Origin: Anthoceros angustus
Taxonomy: Eukaryota > Streptophyta > Anthocerotopsida > Anthocerotales > Anthocerotaceae
Direction of reading: 5' to 3'
Length of the DNA: 64,000 bases
NCBI GenBank assembly: GCA_010909165.1
Contig: VJWM01000197.1
Location: 291,501 to 355,500, forward strand
Shown here: piece after piece, positions 24,701 to 36,821 of the stretch
How the letters are laid out: every line of letters starts with the position of its first letter
How positions within the stretch are numbered: position 1 is the stretch's first letter
Translations under genes and position numbers: made by a program
The notes under the pieces: model-generated
What the model was told of the DNA's origin: nothing
Seen by the model: the letters and a program-made list of their open reading frames with translations, nothing else
The model's database searches: none

Positions 24701-25310
24701 GAGGGACACAGGAGGTGTCTGCCGTGCTGTTTGTTACAGGGTGAAACTCCCGGCGTCTCATGATTAGCAAGCCGACAGCAGCGGAGAGGAATGCGAGGAC
24801 TGTGCTTATAGCCTGGGTGATCGTGGCTCCAGCAATTCCCTCCCCCTCAGCTCAATTCCAGAATTCAGGATCCTCGGTGTCTGCATTCCCGGCAGCAGTA
24901 GCAGCAACTGACACGATTCTGCAGGAAGAGATGTAATCGATTGTGGAGGGCGAATGCGGCGCGATCTGAGGCAGGGAGGTCCGCAGTGTTGCTGACCGAG
25001 GTCCGGTCCGGTCCAGTCCGGTCTAGTTCAGTCCGGTTGTTGGTGGAGCTCTGCGGTGCTGTGCCCTCGCTGCGTGCGTGCATGCAGTGGTGGATGCTGT
25101 GAATTCTGTTTGGGAAGGCACAGAGGCAGCGTGGCTTGTTTTCTTCTATCCGTTGGTCGGATCTGAGCTGGTAGCTTGTCAGCTAGCTGGTGCAATGCGA
25201 ATCCCGGATTTCGGAGCGGTTGATATTAGGGCTCATCGGAGTATCTGATTGTGTCGGTCCGGGAGAATTGGAGGAAAATTCTGGTGTGGTTGGCTTGGCA
25301 ATTCTGCAAG
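21768..25310. other. Intergenic: clathrin promoter side and AT-rich spacer
   Basis: 21768-22400 is GC-rich and should hold the clathrin 5' leader and promoter; a ggcga-type repeat sits at 22229-22250. From about 22430 the DNA turns AT-rich with no coding signal that I recognise, apart from the duplication at 23634-23889. GC rises again from about 24660 toward the WD40 gene, with a short ggtccggtccagtccgg repeat near 24998-25037 that is probably in its leader or promoter. Confidence 0.4.
23634..23889. repeat. 128-bp tandem duplication
   Basis: Two copies of a 128-bp unit, 23634-23761 and 23762-23889, each beginning atggggaagtatctgacaac. They are identical except near the end of the second. 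No coding function is evident. Confidence 0.9.
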
Positions 25311-28096
25311 ATGGGGTACGTGAACATACCGGACGAAATCAAGCCGGGGCGGAATCAGGTGGTGATGGAATTTGACCGCGCAGAGCTTGCGCACGTAATA
25401 TCTGTGTTGCAGACGGTGCTGAAGGAACTTTCTGTGCCGAACATGAAGCCGCAGCAGCAGAATCTTCAAATCGCTGCTTCTTCCTCGCATTCTGGTGATG
25501 CTTGGCTGGCCTCTCCCTCTCCCCGGTCTCGATCTCAGGAGTCGATTTTTGGTGCAAGTCCTCCGTTACTGGGTCTGGATTCTTCTCTATTTTCTGGTCC
25601 ATTCCCTACTTCTGGGAGACCAGTTAGGGAGGGGCCTTCTTCTGCACTAGGTATGGGGTCACCATTAGGGGCTGGATTGCAGCAGCGACTTGGAATGGAG
25701 GTGGAAATGGATCTAGGGCTCAGTTGTTCTGGTGACAGGGGAGGTCGTTCTGTTGTGGCCAACACACTACCTGCTTCAATTGGTTCTGTCAGCATTACAC
25801 CTTTAGCTCCACCTAGGCCAGGTGAATCAAGGCCTGTGAAACTTCTGCCACCTATAGCTCCTCCAGCTCCTGGTGCATCAGTCAGCTACTCCGGTTCACA
25901 GCAGCCACGGCCGTGGTCCCCAACAAGCTCTCAGGCATTTAGCGTAATTGGTCCTGCTCAGATCCAAAATGTGGGAGCTTCTGCTGGTCCTTCGCAGGCT
26001 CTAGTGCAAGCAGGAGGCCCACCTGGACTGTCCCAAGTCAAGGTGCCCCGGATTCCGATCTCGGCAGGCCAGGCCACTGCTACAGTCGGACGTGGAAAAG
26101 CCACGTCGCCAGGTTCTTCCCAGGTGTTTCCAGGTACTCACGGGCAACCAGAGCTTCACATGAGGCCACCTGAAGCGGGTCAGTCAAGAGGTTATGCTGG
26201 AACGCAAGCAGGATTTTTTCCTGTGAGACAGGGGCCACTCCAATTACCTACTGGGTCATCCCCTGGCTGGCCTGGCACTGAAGCTAATGGAAATGGTGGA
26301 GTGGAGCAACTGAGGAGGGGTCAATGGGGTAACGCCTGTGATGATGCCAATGTACTGAGCAGCCTCGCAGGAAACATTGATAAGATGAGCATCGGCCAAG
26401 GTGGGGGCTCGCAAATTAGACCACCAGTTGCAGTTGGTCCAATCAATGCAAACGGCAACACAGTGAGGGGTCTTTCGGGGCCCCATACAAGTATGCAGTC
26501 TCCAAATTTGCAAGTGCCAGGCTCATCAGGGGCTTCTGGCAATCTCAACCATGTGCAGTCCCCTGGTTTGGGTGGTCCTTTTTCACCTGTATTTGCGCCT
26601 CCTGAATCGAAATTCAGTAAGGGTGGCTTAGTAAGAGTGCCTATTGAATCCACTTTGTGGAAGGGTCGGTGGACAACAGCAGCTACTGAGCATAATCGTG
26701 ATAGTGTGATAAACCTTATGTACTCTGCTGCCTTTGAGGGTTTATTAGAGCGAGACTCACATACTGGCTGGTTGGTCAGCTCTTCAAAGAATATGATCAA
26801 CCTGTGGGAGTGCATAGCACAGAAGAAGGGCACGGAGTCCCCACTACAGGTATTTTTTGTCCAATGGTTAGGGATGTGGTTGACCATCGGGTTGTGACAT
26901 TTGTCTTTCATCTGTCTGCCCTGCATCGGTATGGTTGAGGTCTTCAGATGTGCTGTATACGTCCACTATGCAGCGGATTTCTATAACTGCAAATTGCTGA
27001 CAGCTGCAGATGATGTATCGGCTTGTCATTCCTACCTGTTGTCTACCTAGCTATGATATTCGAAGAGGAGATTGTGTATACAGGCCAGCTAATTAGGCTC
27101 CGTTGGTGTGCAGTTAAGCCACTCACAGGCAACTGAGTTCATCATGGAGAGCATGGATATTGATCGTCTTTCTAATGTGATGATATCCATTGGTGCTAAT
27201 CCTCGAGAAACTGGATTTTGCATTCCCATTCACAGCTTACGTGGGGAGACATTTTGTTCTTACAGTGTGCGTTAAACGTGCTCTCTTTGTTGTCCTTCAG
27301 TGATCCTGAGAAAACGGGTCTTGGGTGGTTTGTGATTTTTAGTTATGCACCTGATTTGTGGTCCTTTTGTTACCAGGGCATGATCCGGGTACCTGATAAT
27401 GCCGGCATCAGCGCTCTCCGGAAGCAGGCTTCCAACCCTGGGTACTTGCATGCCATATCGCTCAGCTCTGCAGGTGGTCCTCTGCGGACGTCCTTAGCCG
27501 CAGCTGTTGGAGTAGATGTGCTGGTTTATGATCTCGGGGCGGTGACAACCAGCAACTCCCCATTATCACCTCCTCCACCTCCGAAGGCATACTGGAGAGC
27601 TCATGATGCTCCAATATCAGCCATACACCGCAGCTCTTTTGCCTGTGCTCTAGTGACAGGTGCTGCAGATGGAAGTATCCGATTGTGGGACATGAAATCG
27701 AAGCCCACTGCTCCTGCACGTCACTTCCAGCAACAGAAGCAAATTACAGGCTTATCTGTGCTTGATCAGGTGACACTGACTTCGTGCAGCGCAGATGGAC
27801 TTGTTCATCTCTGGGATTTGAGGCAAACAAGCGGTGCCTTGCTCACCATCAACCCTGATGGAAGACCTGTGGTGAACATGAGTGCAAACCCAGGCACGGA
27901 AACAGTTGCCCTGACCACCCGGAAGGGTCTATATTGCTGGGAACTGTCTAAAGTGCCGGGTGGTAGCTCTTTGTTATCCCCTTTCACCCCGCTCCCCCCT
28001 GCGGGCCCGTGCACAGCTATGAAATGGAATGAGGATTTGATGGAGGTCTATGTTGCAAGTGTGGATGGCACAATCAGCGTCTTCGCCAAAGTGTGA
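25311..28096 (+). CDS. WD40-repeat protein with long Pro/Gly/Ser-rich N-terminal half, function unknown
   Basis: Two exons, 25311-26849 and 27377-28096, joined in phase 0 across a 527-nt GT-AG intron, give 752 residues. The first in-frame ATG is at 25311; the frame upstream opens only with non-ATG codons. Residues 1-45 form a compact amphipathic segment (IPDEIKPGRNQVVMEFDRAE then VISVLQTVLKEL). About 50-440 is low-complexity Ser/Pro/Gly/Gln. From about 445 WD-like units begin (VINLMYSAAF, then GWLVSSSKNMINLWE); clearer blades end IRLWD at 614-618 and VHLWD at 656-660, followed by two weaker blades to the C-terminus (GTISVFAKV). Five or six blades suggest an incomplete or atypical propeller, or one completed by a partner. 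I do not recognise the family by name. Confidence 0.8.
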
Positions 28097-28590
28097 TGAC
28101 CAAGGCATATGCTGTGGGTCGAGTACCCATGTTTCATCCTGTATTGGACTGATTGGATCAGCTGATTAGGTCCGTCACAATCTTATCTTTCACCGCTCCG
28201 GGAGTAATCTGGCGCACATTTTGCTCAAGTGAACATTCTGTTACGAGGAGTTGGGAGTTTGGAGAGCTTGGTGCTCAGGCTTAGGACCTCCCCCCGCCCC
28301 CCCTCCTCTCCTTTTCGGGGTTGAACCGTTGAGAATTATCCTTCATAAATTGGACGGAAGTTAACCCATTCCTCAATGGATAGGTGCCTGCCTAGGCTAC
28401 CCCTTCAAATTGTACGTGGAAGCTTTTTTTTCAGGTACTACAAGTCTCTGCCCCAAGAAATTTATGTAGGTAGTGTCTATTCATTTGGATAAAGGGGTTT
28501 TGCTAGATGTCGTTCTCACTTTAGGGCAAAGCACATACAGCCCTTTATTCATTCATCGCTGAAATTCAGCACGGTCTGAATACCCTATCC
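28097..28590. other. 3' flank of the WD40 gene
   Basis: Likely 3' UTR and spacer. It contains a C-rich run (ccccccgccccccc-like) near 28290-28308. No gene seen. Confidence 0.35.
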
Positions 28591-30910
28591 AAGATTTTTC
28601 AAAATTCTTCGACCACTTTGCAAAATAGACTTGTAATACATAACCTTGTGATCCCTAGTGATGATACCAACGGGCTGCTTGCAAGAGCGACCTTGGCGAT
28701 TTGTACTATATGCATATACAGTCGCTTTGTCGGTAGCTTTTGTCTGTTGTAGCTTTAGTATGTTGTGTAGGTGGGGTAGGACAAGAAGCACAATAACATT
28801 TGAAGCGGCTAAACATATGAAGCCGCTTCCGAGAAAATGAAAGTCTCTTGTGCAAAACTAAGTCACATCTTTCAACACGTTTACGATTTCTGTCAGTGGG
28901 TATTAAAAATATTTTTTTTTACTTTGGGGTTTTTTAATCGAGGGACGTATCTAGTCATGGTATGCCGGCATCCAACCATGTAGGTGTGGTGGTAGGTATG
29001 GCGGTCGGGCGCCGGCATGCCCAATGTAGCTATAGTGGTGGAGCACTAACATGCCCAGCAGTATAGGTATGGTAGTAGGCATTCTGGTGGGGCGCCGACA
29101 TGCCCAGCCGTGTAGGTATGGTGGTAGGTATGGTGGTGGGGCGCCACCATGCCCTGTCGTGTAGGTATGGTGGTGGAGCGTCGGCATGCCCAACCGTGTA
29201 AGTATGGTGGTGGAGCGCCGACATGCCCAGCCATGTAGGTATGGTGGTAGTTATGGTGGTGGAGCGCCGGCATGCCCGTGCCCTAAAAGAAACCCTAGTT
29301 CAGTAAGTTTTGATTCCACTTGTGATTCGCACTTGAGACCTCCAGTTTCCAACCTCGAGAACTTACCACTTCACCAAACAACAATAACAATAACAAATTT
29401 ATTTATGTCCATGGAGGATGGAAGGACTATCATGGGACAGAGACAATACACCGTGAAACACGGCGTACACATACGTACGTCTGAACTAGAGGGAGACAGT
29501 TTGAGATGAGGCAAAAAAAGAGGGAAAGCTTTAAGAAGGAGAAAAGAGGAAAAAATCTATAGAGTCCAACTGTCTGTAATTAAGAAGCTCGAGACAAGAC
29601 CGGTGAGCTTATGACCCGGACAAGGAAACGAGTGTGCGCAAGGTAAAACCAGCACACTCGAAAAGAAGATTATAACGAGCCCGAATAGGAGCATAGGCAA
29701 GGCAATAGAAAAGGAAGTGCGATTCAGACTCAATGCCGAGGGAGCAGAGCTTGCAAATATGAGCATCCAGAGGAGGCGCAGGCTTCAGCCAGCAGTCGGT
29801 CTCGATTCGGAGGTGATGGGAGCTAAACACGGAATTAACCAATGAGGGTGCGGAGCTTGAAGGAGAGAGGAGAACTGAGGTAACGAGGTAAAGCAGGGAA
29901 ACTAGAGGGGCGATTGACATGAAACTCCTCCTTGTAGAAATAGAGTCTGGGCGTTAGAGGAGGGGCAGATGAGAGGAGGTACCAAGTGAGACGAAAGTAT
30001 CTTAATTTTAGGTCCCGTCGGATGAGGTGTATGGGAGGGAGGTGAGAAAGAGGAAGCTGGGAGTGAGGAGTAGGCCAAGCTGGAAGCCTAAAAGGTTCAA
30101 ACTCAAGCCTGTTAAGCCAAACAGCGGCCTGGGAGATGCTTGAGAGTCACTGTTGAGCCAAACCAAGCGGGAAGACCTGTAGGCAAGGAGATGATAGGGA
30201 GGAGGGCTGGGGTGGCAATGTCGAGGAGGTGGAGGTGGTAAAGGAAACAAGACAGGCGAAAGAGGCCATCAAGCTTACACCTTAGCCCAAGAGGAAGAGG
30301 AGAGACTCAGGGCCCATATTTTAGTGCTAAACAAAGTGGAGGATATTACAAGTGTGTTGAAAAGTTGCTTTCGAAGGTTGATATCTTGAATATTCATCCT
30401 ATATAAAGCACGATGCGAGAACCTGGCAGAACCCATCCCCTTGGTAGTAGGGAAGAGGTAGAAAAAGTCCATTGAACTTGGGACAAAAATCGTGACACTC
30501 GTGCGTATAGGAGCGGACCATCTCCACCTCTTGACCATCGTAATAGAATTTGCAATCACCCTCGTAATCCTTAGAATTAAACAACATGATCTTGGTCTTG
30601 CAGATTGACGGTGAGACCCTTGGTTTTGCAAAGTTAGAAAGCACTTGGACTTGCTTATCAGAAAATGCAAAATAACACAATATCACCCACACATAAAGGC
30701 TAGGAATATTCTTGAGGAAGAGGCAGCGCCGGGATCAAGAAAAAGTCGAAGCCACTCTTCAAGCTCGTCAATATACAACCCAAAAAGATTTGAGGACAAA
30801 GGATCATCCTCACGGACGCCTAGATGGATGGGAATCTAGCGAGTAGATGCGAGCATAAACCCGCTTGAGAGAAGAGTAGAAGCATGCTATAAATGGGAAG
30901 GCATCTCAAG
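28591..30910. repeat. Tandem copy A of the LINE 3' half (about 2.3 kb)
   Basis: Matches 30911-33190 almost end to end. Both begin agattttt...caaaattcttgacc/cgacc and end at aagcatgctataaatgggaaggcatctcaagagat. The two copies differ by many small insertions and deletions of 1-8 bases and few substitutions. Confidence 0.9.
28961..29275. repeat. Minisatellite in LINE copy A
   Basis: Irregular array built on taggtatggtggt and gcgccggcatgccc words, with spacing of about 30-50 bp. The minus strand reads as repetitive His/Tyr/Thr-rich peptide in all frames, which I take as a by-product. Located near the 3' end of the duplicated LINE unit. Confidence 0.8.
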
Positions 30911-33190
30911 AGATTTTTTTTCAAAATTCTTGACCACTTTGCAAAATAGACTTGTAATACATAACCTTGTGATCCCTAGTGATGATACCAACGGGCTGCT
31001 TGCAAGAGCGACCTTGGCGATTTGTACTATATGCATATACAATGCTTTGTAGCTTTTATGCATTGTAGCTTTAGTATGTTGTGTAGGTGGGGTAGGACAA
31101 GAAGCACAATAACATTTGAAGCGGCTAAACATATGAAGCCGCTTAGAAAATGAAAGTCTCTTGTGCAAAACTAAGTCACATCTTTCAACACGTTCGATTT
31201 TAGGTGGGGTATTAAAAATATTTTTTACTTTGGGGTTTTTAATCGAGGACGTATCTAGTCATGGTATGCCGGCATCCAACCATGTAGGTGTGGTGGTAGG
31301 TATGGTGGTGGAGCACTAACATGCCCAATGTAGCTATAGTGGTGGAGCACTAACATGCCCATGTAGGTATGGTAGTAAACGATACGGTGGGCGCCACCAT
31401 GCCTGTCGTGTGGGTATGGTGGTAGGTATGGTGGTGGGCGCCACCATGCCTGTCGTGTGGGTATGGTGGTGGGCGTCGGCATGCCCAACTGTAAGTATGG
31501 TGGTGGGCGTCGGCATGCCCGCCCATGTAGGTATGGTGGTAGTTATGGTGGTGGAGCGCCGCATGCCCGTGCCCTAAAAGAAACCCTAGTTCGATGGTTT
31601 TGATTCCACTTGTGATTCGCGAGACCTCCAGTTTCCAACCTCGAACTTACCACTTCACCAAACAACAATAATAATAAATTTATTTATGTCCATGGAGGAT
31701 GGAAGGACTATCATGGGACAGAGACAATACACCGTGAAACACGGCGTACACATACGTACGTCTGAACTAGAGGGAGACAGTTTGAGATGAGGCAAAAAAA
31801 GAGGGAAAGCTTTAAGAAGGAGAAAAGAGGAAAAAAATCTATAGAGAGTCCAACCGGGTCTGCCGATAATTAAGAAGCTCAGAGACAAGACCAGTGAGCT
31901 TATGACCAGACAAGGAAACGAGTGTGCGCAAGGTAAAACCAGCACACTCGAAAAGAAGATTATAACGAGCCCGAATAGGAGCATAGGCAAGGCAATAGAA
32001 AAGGAAGTGCGATTCAGACTCAATGCCGAGGGAGCAGAGCTTGCAAATATGAGCATCCAGAGGAGGCGCAGGCTTCAGCCAGCAGTCGGTCTCGATTCGG
32101 AGGTGATGGGAGCTAAACAGGTTAACCAATGAGGTGCGGAGCTTGAAGGAGAGGCGGGAGTAGCGAGGGGAAACTAGAGGCGATTGACATGAAACTCCTC
32201 CTTGTAGAAATAGAGTGCAGGCGTTAGAGGAGGCGGATGAGAGGAGGTACCAAGTGAGGCAAGTATCTTAATTTTAGGTCCGTCGGATGAGGTGTATGGG
32301 AGGAGGTGAGAAGAGGAAGGCGGGAGTGAGGAGTAGGCCAAGTGGAAGCCTAAAGGTTCAAACTCAAGCTGTTAAGCCAAGCAGTGACTGGAGATGCTTG
32401 AGAGTCACTTTGAGCCAAACCAAGCGGGAAGACACAGCAAGGAGATGATAGGGAGGAGGGCTGGGGTGGCAATGTCGAGGAGGTGGAGGTGGTAAAGGAA
32501 ACAAGACAGGCGAAAGAGGCCATCAAGCTTACACCTTAGCCCAAGAGGAAGAGGAGAGACTCAGGGCCCATATTTTAGTGCTAAACAAAGTGGAGGATAT
32601 TACAAGTGTGTTGAAAAGTTGCTTTCGAAGGTTGATATCTTGAATATTCATCCTATATAAAGCACGATGCAGGGCACTGGCAGAACCCATCCCCTTGGTA
32701 GTAGGGAAGAGGTAGAAAAAGTCCAGTTGAACTTGGGACAAAAAATCGTGACACTCAGGTACGTATAGGAGCGGACCATCTCCACCTCTTGACCATCGTA
32801 ATAGAATTTGCAATCACCCTCGTAATCCTTAGAATTAAACAACATGATCTTGGTCTTGCAGAGATTGACAGTGAGACCCTTGGTTTTGCAAAAGTTAGAA
32901 AGCACTTGGACTTGCTGCTGCAAGCCCTCCGGGAAATGCAAAAATAACACAATATCACCCACACATAAAAGGCTAGGAATATTCTTGAGGAAGAGACGAG
33001 CGCCAGGATCAGCAAAAGTCAGAAGCCACTCTTCAAGCTCGTCAATATACAACCCAAAAAGATTTGAGGACAAAGGATCATCCTCACGGACGCCTAGATG
33101 GATGGGAATCTAGCGAGTAGATGCGAGCATAAACCCGGCTGTAGAGAAGAGTAGAAGCATGCTATAAATGGGAAGGCATCTCAAGAGATT
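30911..33190. repeat. Tandem copy B of the LINE 3' half
   Basis: Second copy of the unit at 28591-30910, directly joined to the single-copy RT 5' block at 33190-33994. It keeps a longer open RT frame (32648-33073) than copy A, so it is the original continuation of the element and copy A the appended duplicate. Confidence 0.85.
31258..31568. repeat. Minisatellite in LINE copy B
   Basis: Same array as in copy A with a different order and number of sub-units (for example two copies of gtgggcgccaccatgcctgtcgtgtgggtatgg-like units, each under 40 bp, at 31387-31470). It has diverged more than the flanking LINE sequence, as expected for a slipping repeat. Confidence 0.8.
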
Positions 33191-33994
33191 TTAGCCTGTC
33201 AAATAGCTTGTTCAATGGCAAAGAGTTGAAAGCCCTAAAAAATCCACAAAGCAGCAATAGACATGCTTCTTATGATGTCCAGTCTCATTAGTAATAGCCC
33301 GGAGGGTAAATATATTGTCCAAAGTATTCCGACCAGGATGGAAACCCGTTTGGCTGCGGGCATGCACCTTAGCCTCCTCAACCCACGAGGAAGTGAGAAT
33401 CTTCAAGCAAAAGCTAAAAATCTTAGCATTTAGAGACTCCACATTCATAAATCTGTAGTTAGAAGGGAGGCAAGGATTGCCGGCTTTAAGAATGGAATGC
33501 ATATCATTCTCATGCCAGGTAGCAGAGAAACCAAGAGGAAGAGCGTCGTTAAATAGAGTGGCAAGGTGAGAAGAAAGAGAGACAAGATCAGCAAAATGGG
33601 CGCAAAGTAAGATGTAATTGAGAGCGCATGCGTTTACAATCAGCATCAAACCAAGGATGGCGGGGGGGCCTACTAGTTGTGGGGAGGGTGGCAAAATTAG
33701 AAAGGGAAAGTAGAGCAAGCGAGAGAGGATAGCGGTGGAGGCAGGCAGAAAGAAAAGGGAGCTGGGGGGTGGGGAAGCGGGGCGGGAGGGTGGAACTAAG
33801 GGAGGAATAGAGAGTGCGGGAGAATTGGAGAGCAAGTTCATGGGAAAAGGTGAAACTGGTGGTGAGACCATGTGTGGGAGAAAAAGGAGGAGGGGAGAGG
33901 GTGGAAAAGGTACGGAGATCCAAACAGTCAGTAGCATGGTCAAACTCCACCCAAAGATGTTGAGCCCCTTTACACCATCAGCAAGATTGAGCAT

Positions 33995-35183
33995 TTGGGG
34001 AGGACTGCGGCAAATCTGGACTCATGCGACATCAAGGCGCCCCAAAATGAGGCGCCGTTAGCGCGTAGCGAGGCAGGGCGTGTCGTGGAAAACAACCAGC
34101 TGACCAAAACCCTCACCTCTACACTCTTGTCATACAACAGTTCTGCAGGAATACTATCATGCTAGTTCAACAGCACACTTCAGCCACTCTTCAACCAATT
34201 CACACATAAAATGGAGCTCAATGTTGGCATCTCAAGAGAAAAGCAAATCTACATCATCAAAAGAAGGTCGAAACAAAACAAACGATCGGATCACAACACG
34301 AGTCTCTGTAATGCGATTCTCAGCTGAGTCTCGTTTGGGGTTGGCAGTTCATCGTCGCAGCAAGCAATGCCAGCAATCACTTTCAAGTGTTCACTCAAGC
34401 ATAGCAGCAAACTCAGATTGTCTCAAAAGTTGATGTGATTCATTGTGGCTACCATAACCAGCTGCTTGCGCAAAGAAGACTCTAACAACCACCTACCGCC
34501 TTGCTCTCCTGCGCTTTTATCATCAGGTCCAAGCTCCCACGCATGCAGATCCACATCATGACCGCTCATCTTGCTCCCGCTCCCACGTCCATGACTGAGT
34601 GCAGCGATTTTGACCCGTCACGTCTTCTAACCCTAATTGTGAATAAGCTGCATTCGCTTATTCATCACAGCAGGCTCTCTACCTAAACAACCATGCTTAT
34701 CTATATGCTCTTCAGTTGTACTTGGCAATTACCCGATGTGTAAGGACTATGGCATGACACGCGGCATGCTTGCCCCTCCGATTTTCTTCCACGACAACCT
34801 TGCAACAGGTCGTTCGTGAGGCCACGCACACAATCCGCAGCGCGCGCGTGCGCGGTGAATCTGCCACGCGCGTCGCGGCACTACTATCGCGTGCATCCGA
34901 TGCACGCTGCGCGCGCACACAGGCGCACACAACGTGTGCCCTCCTTGCCGCCATAGCCACCAACTTTGGTGGTTGGTGGCCCACGAGTCAGCGAAGGAGA
35001 GGAATGGGGGCCAAACGTTTGGCCCCCGCTTCACTTAAGTTTTGGTTATCCTTTTTTTCTGTATTTTTTATTTCAAAAAATGTTTAAGTGGCTTTTATCC
35101 TTAGCCAGGCCTGCAGAAGGCACACAAATGTGATGACATCGGATGCCGCCATGCCCTCTTGTTGCATCGCTCTGTTGCTGCAG
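33995..35183. other. Intergenic, no gene recognised
   Basis: Contains a strongly CpG-rich patch of alternating gc/cg words at 34830-34925 and an AT-rich patch at 35040-35085. Open frames here are short and unlike any family I know. Confidence 0.35.
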
Positions 35184-35623
35184 GGATACAAGAGCATCAT
35201 GCAAATTAAAAGGATAATGCCAGGTACTTGCGAGAAGGATTGGAGAAGCTGGAAAGATTTGACATCTTATCCAAGCCCGTTGGAGTGCCTCTTGTAGCCT
35301 TCGCCCTGAAGGATAAGAGCAGATTTAATGAATACCAGATATCCGACCACTTGTGAATGTATGGCTGGATCCTTCCAGCTTACTTCACCATGGCCCCAAA
35401 TGCTCAGGAAGTGAGTCTGCTACGTACACTGGTGAGAGAGGACTTCAGCCGGCAGTTTATGGATAGACTTGTGGGCAACATCCTGAAGGCTCTGGAGTAT
35501 CTGGAAAAGTCAGTACCTGTAGTGGAGAGGAGCGCCTTCGAGAGGAGAGCCTCTTCCTTCTCCTCGCGCTTGCAGCCGCTCGATCTACCAAGTTACTCCC
35601 CAAAATGCACAAACCCTGGCTAA
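35184..35623 (+). pseudogene. Glutamate decarboxylase last-exon remnant
   Basis: Glutamate decarboxylase (PLP enzyme of the GABA shunt) is recognisable from its C-terminal part only. After a splice-acceptor-like ttgctgcag at 35175-35183 comes GYKSIMQ, then in another frame from 35217 NARYLREGLEKLERFDILSK, PVGVPLVAFALKD and NEYQISDHL. A TGA interrupts at about 35354-35356, where the family usually has Arg, followed by MYGWILPAY and VREDFSRQFMDRLV to about 35515. The rest of the frame to 35623 lacks the Trp/Lys-rich calmodulin-binding tail of plant enzymes. The catalytic N-terminal two thirds are absent upstream. One frameshift and one nonsense codon show it is dead. Confidence 0.75.
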
Positions 35624-35641
35624 CCTGGTTAGCCAGGGTTT
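35611..35641. repeat. Perfect 31-bp palindrome (15-bp arms, 1-nt centre)
   Basis: The arm aaaccctggctaacc at 35611-35625 is followed by t and its exact reverse complement at 35627-35641. It overlaps the end of the glutamate decarboxylase remnant and could extrude as a hairpin. No transposon ends were found around it. Confidence 0.85.
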
Positions 35642-36129
35642 TGGAAGTACATGCAAAAACTGACCTGGTCCCTTGGTTGTGACCTATCTCGATGATCGCC
35701 AAGTGTCTTCCTCGACGGTCCCGATGGCCTGGCTCCTTCTGCTCCGTACAACTCTACTATTTCTAGCTGGCATGCATATATTGATGAGAATCATACGCTT
35801 GCTACAAAGTGTTTGTAGCATTGATTATAATAGAAAGTACATGCCTTTATACAGGCAAGGTCGTTAGGAGGTTCGAACCATAAGTGGTTGTAACCAATAC
35901 AACCAATATAACAACTAACTACCTAAATAACTAAATAAAAAAACTACCTAGTGCCCTATAATTGATTAATGCTTAATTCTAGGTGCCCTAGTGAATAATG
36001 CCTATTAGGTATATATTTCATCACTCCCACTCACTATGAACTGGGGTGAGGTGATAGAGTATTTTTCTAGCTTCAAAATGAACTATAATAGATCTAAAAT
36101 AGTAACCTAGTCCTTAACTTAAAAGAATT
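35642..36129. other. AT-rich spacer, no gene seen
   Basis: No coding or RNA signal recognised. Short duplicated words (actaactacctaaataacta) occur near 35912-35935. A 17-bp direct repeat (ggcagctacccgcacta/g) begins at 36139. Confidence 0.3.
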
Positions 36130-36174
36130 AATGTGGAAGGCAGCTACCCGCACTAGGAAGGCAGCTACCCGCAC

Positions 36175-36780
36175 AGATTGTGAAACAAGGGCTTCTAATG
36201 GACATGGTTGTAGCTGGCAGTTTGATTAACATGTATGGTAAGTGTGGGAGCATGGTGGATGCACATCATGTGTTCGATGTGTTGCCTAAAAGAAACGTCA
36301 TCATCTGGCACTAATTGCCGGCTACACCTCTTAAGACGGACCGCGGTCTTGACTTGGTCAGAATGAGCGGGATGGAGTCACCAAAGGGCATCACATTCTT
36401 TAGCATCTTGTGACGTACAATCATGCGGGTCTAGTGAAGAAGGGGTGGGAGCAGTTTGAGGCCATAAGCAGACACCATGGCATCACTCCCACAGTGGACC
36501 ACTACACATGCATGGTGGATCTCCTGGGTTGTGCAGCACACCTACACAAAGCACTAGCCTTGGTGAGATCAATGCCTGTATGTGCTAATGCTGATATATG
36601 ACACACTCTGTTGTATGCTTGTTGAAAGTGGAGCAACGTGGATGTGAGATGCCAAGCCTTCAAGGAAGCCTTGAAGCTAGAGAAGAAAGATGCTGCAGCA
36701 TACGAGCTGATGTCGAACATATACACTGTTGTCCAGATGTTGAAACAGGCAGAGGAGATGCATGACAACCTCAGGATTAC
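36175..36780 (+). pseudogene. Pentatricopeptide-repeat (PLS type) pseudogene fragment 1
   Basis: Plant organelle RNA-binding PPR family. 36180-36315 reads IVKQGLLMDMVVAGSLINMY then GKCGSMVDAHHVFDVLPKRN, a PPR unit. After a break, 36410-36601 reads NHAGLVKKGWEQFEAI, HHGITPTVDHYTCMVDLLG and KALALVRSMP, the last P/L/S units leading to the E domain. A TGA at 36599-36601 stands where Trp is expected, and the E-domain continuation (AAAYELMSNIYTV) follows at 36690-36730. Multiple breaks mean no product. Confidence 0.8.
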
Positions 36781-36821
36781 ATCATTTGGTATAGCTGTTT
36801 TTTTTTACACAATTTCTTTCA

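Larger units (their letters stand above)
28591..33994 (-). mobile_element. LINE-type non-LTR retrotransposon remnant, 3' half duplicated
   Basis: Read on the minus strand from 33994. The 5' block (33212-33994) carries an endonuclease-RT linker and the start of RT: WHENDMHSILKAGNPCLPSNYRF, seen near 33420-33530, then QTGFHPGRNTLDNIFTLRAI and YCCFVDF, a LINE RT signature. RT continues at 32648-33073 (NLFGLYIDELEEWL, KTKIMLFNSKDYEG). A C-terminal cysteine/histidine motif (ICKLCSLGIESESHFLFYC) appears at about 31980-32050 and again at 29700-29770. The catalytic YADD box is replaced by CVGD. The segment from RT to the 3' end is present twice in tandem. Frameshifts are frequent, so no activity is expected. 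Confidence 0.85.

Noticed and set aside
28951-29273. Repetitive His/Tyr/Thr-rich minus-strand proteins
   Set aside because: All three frames are open because of the minisatellite; no coding function is implied.
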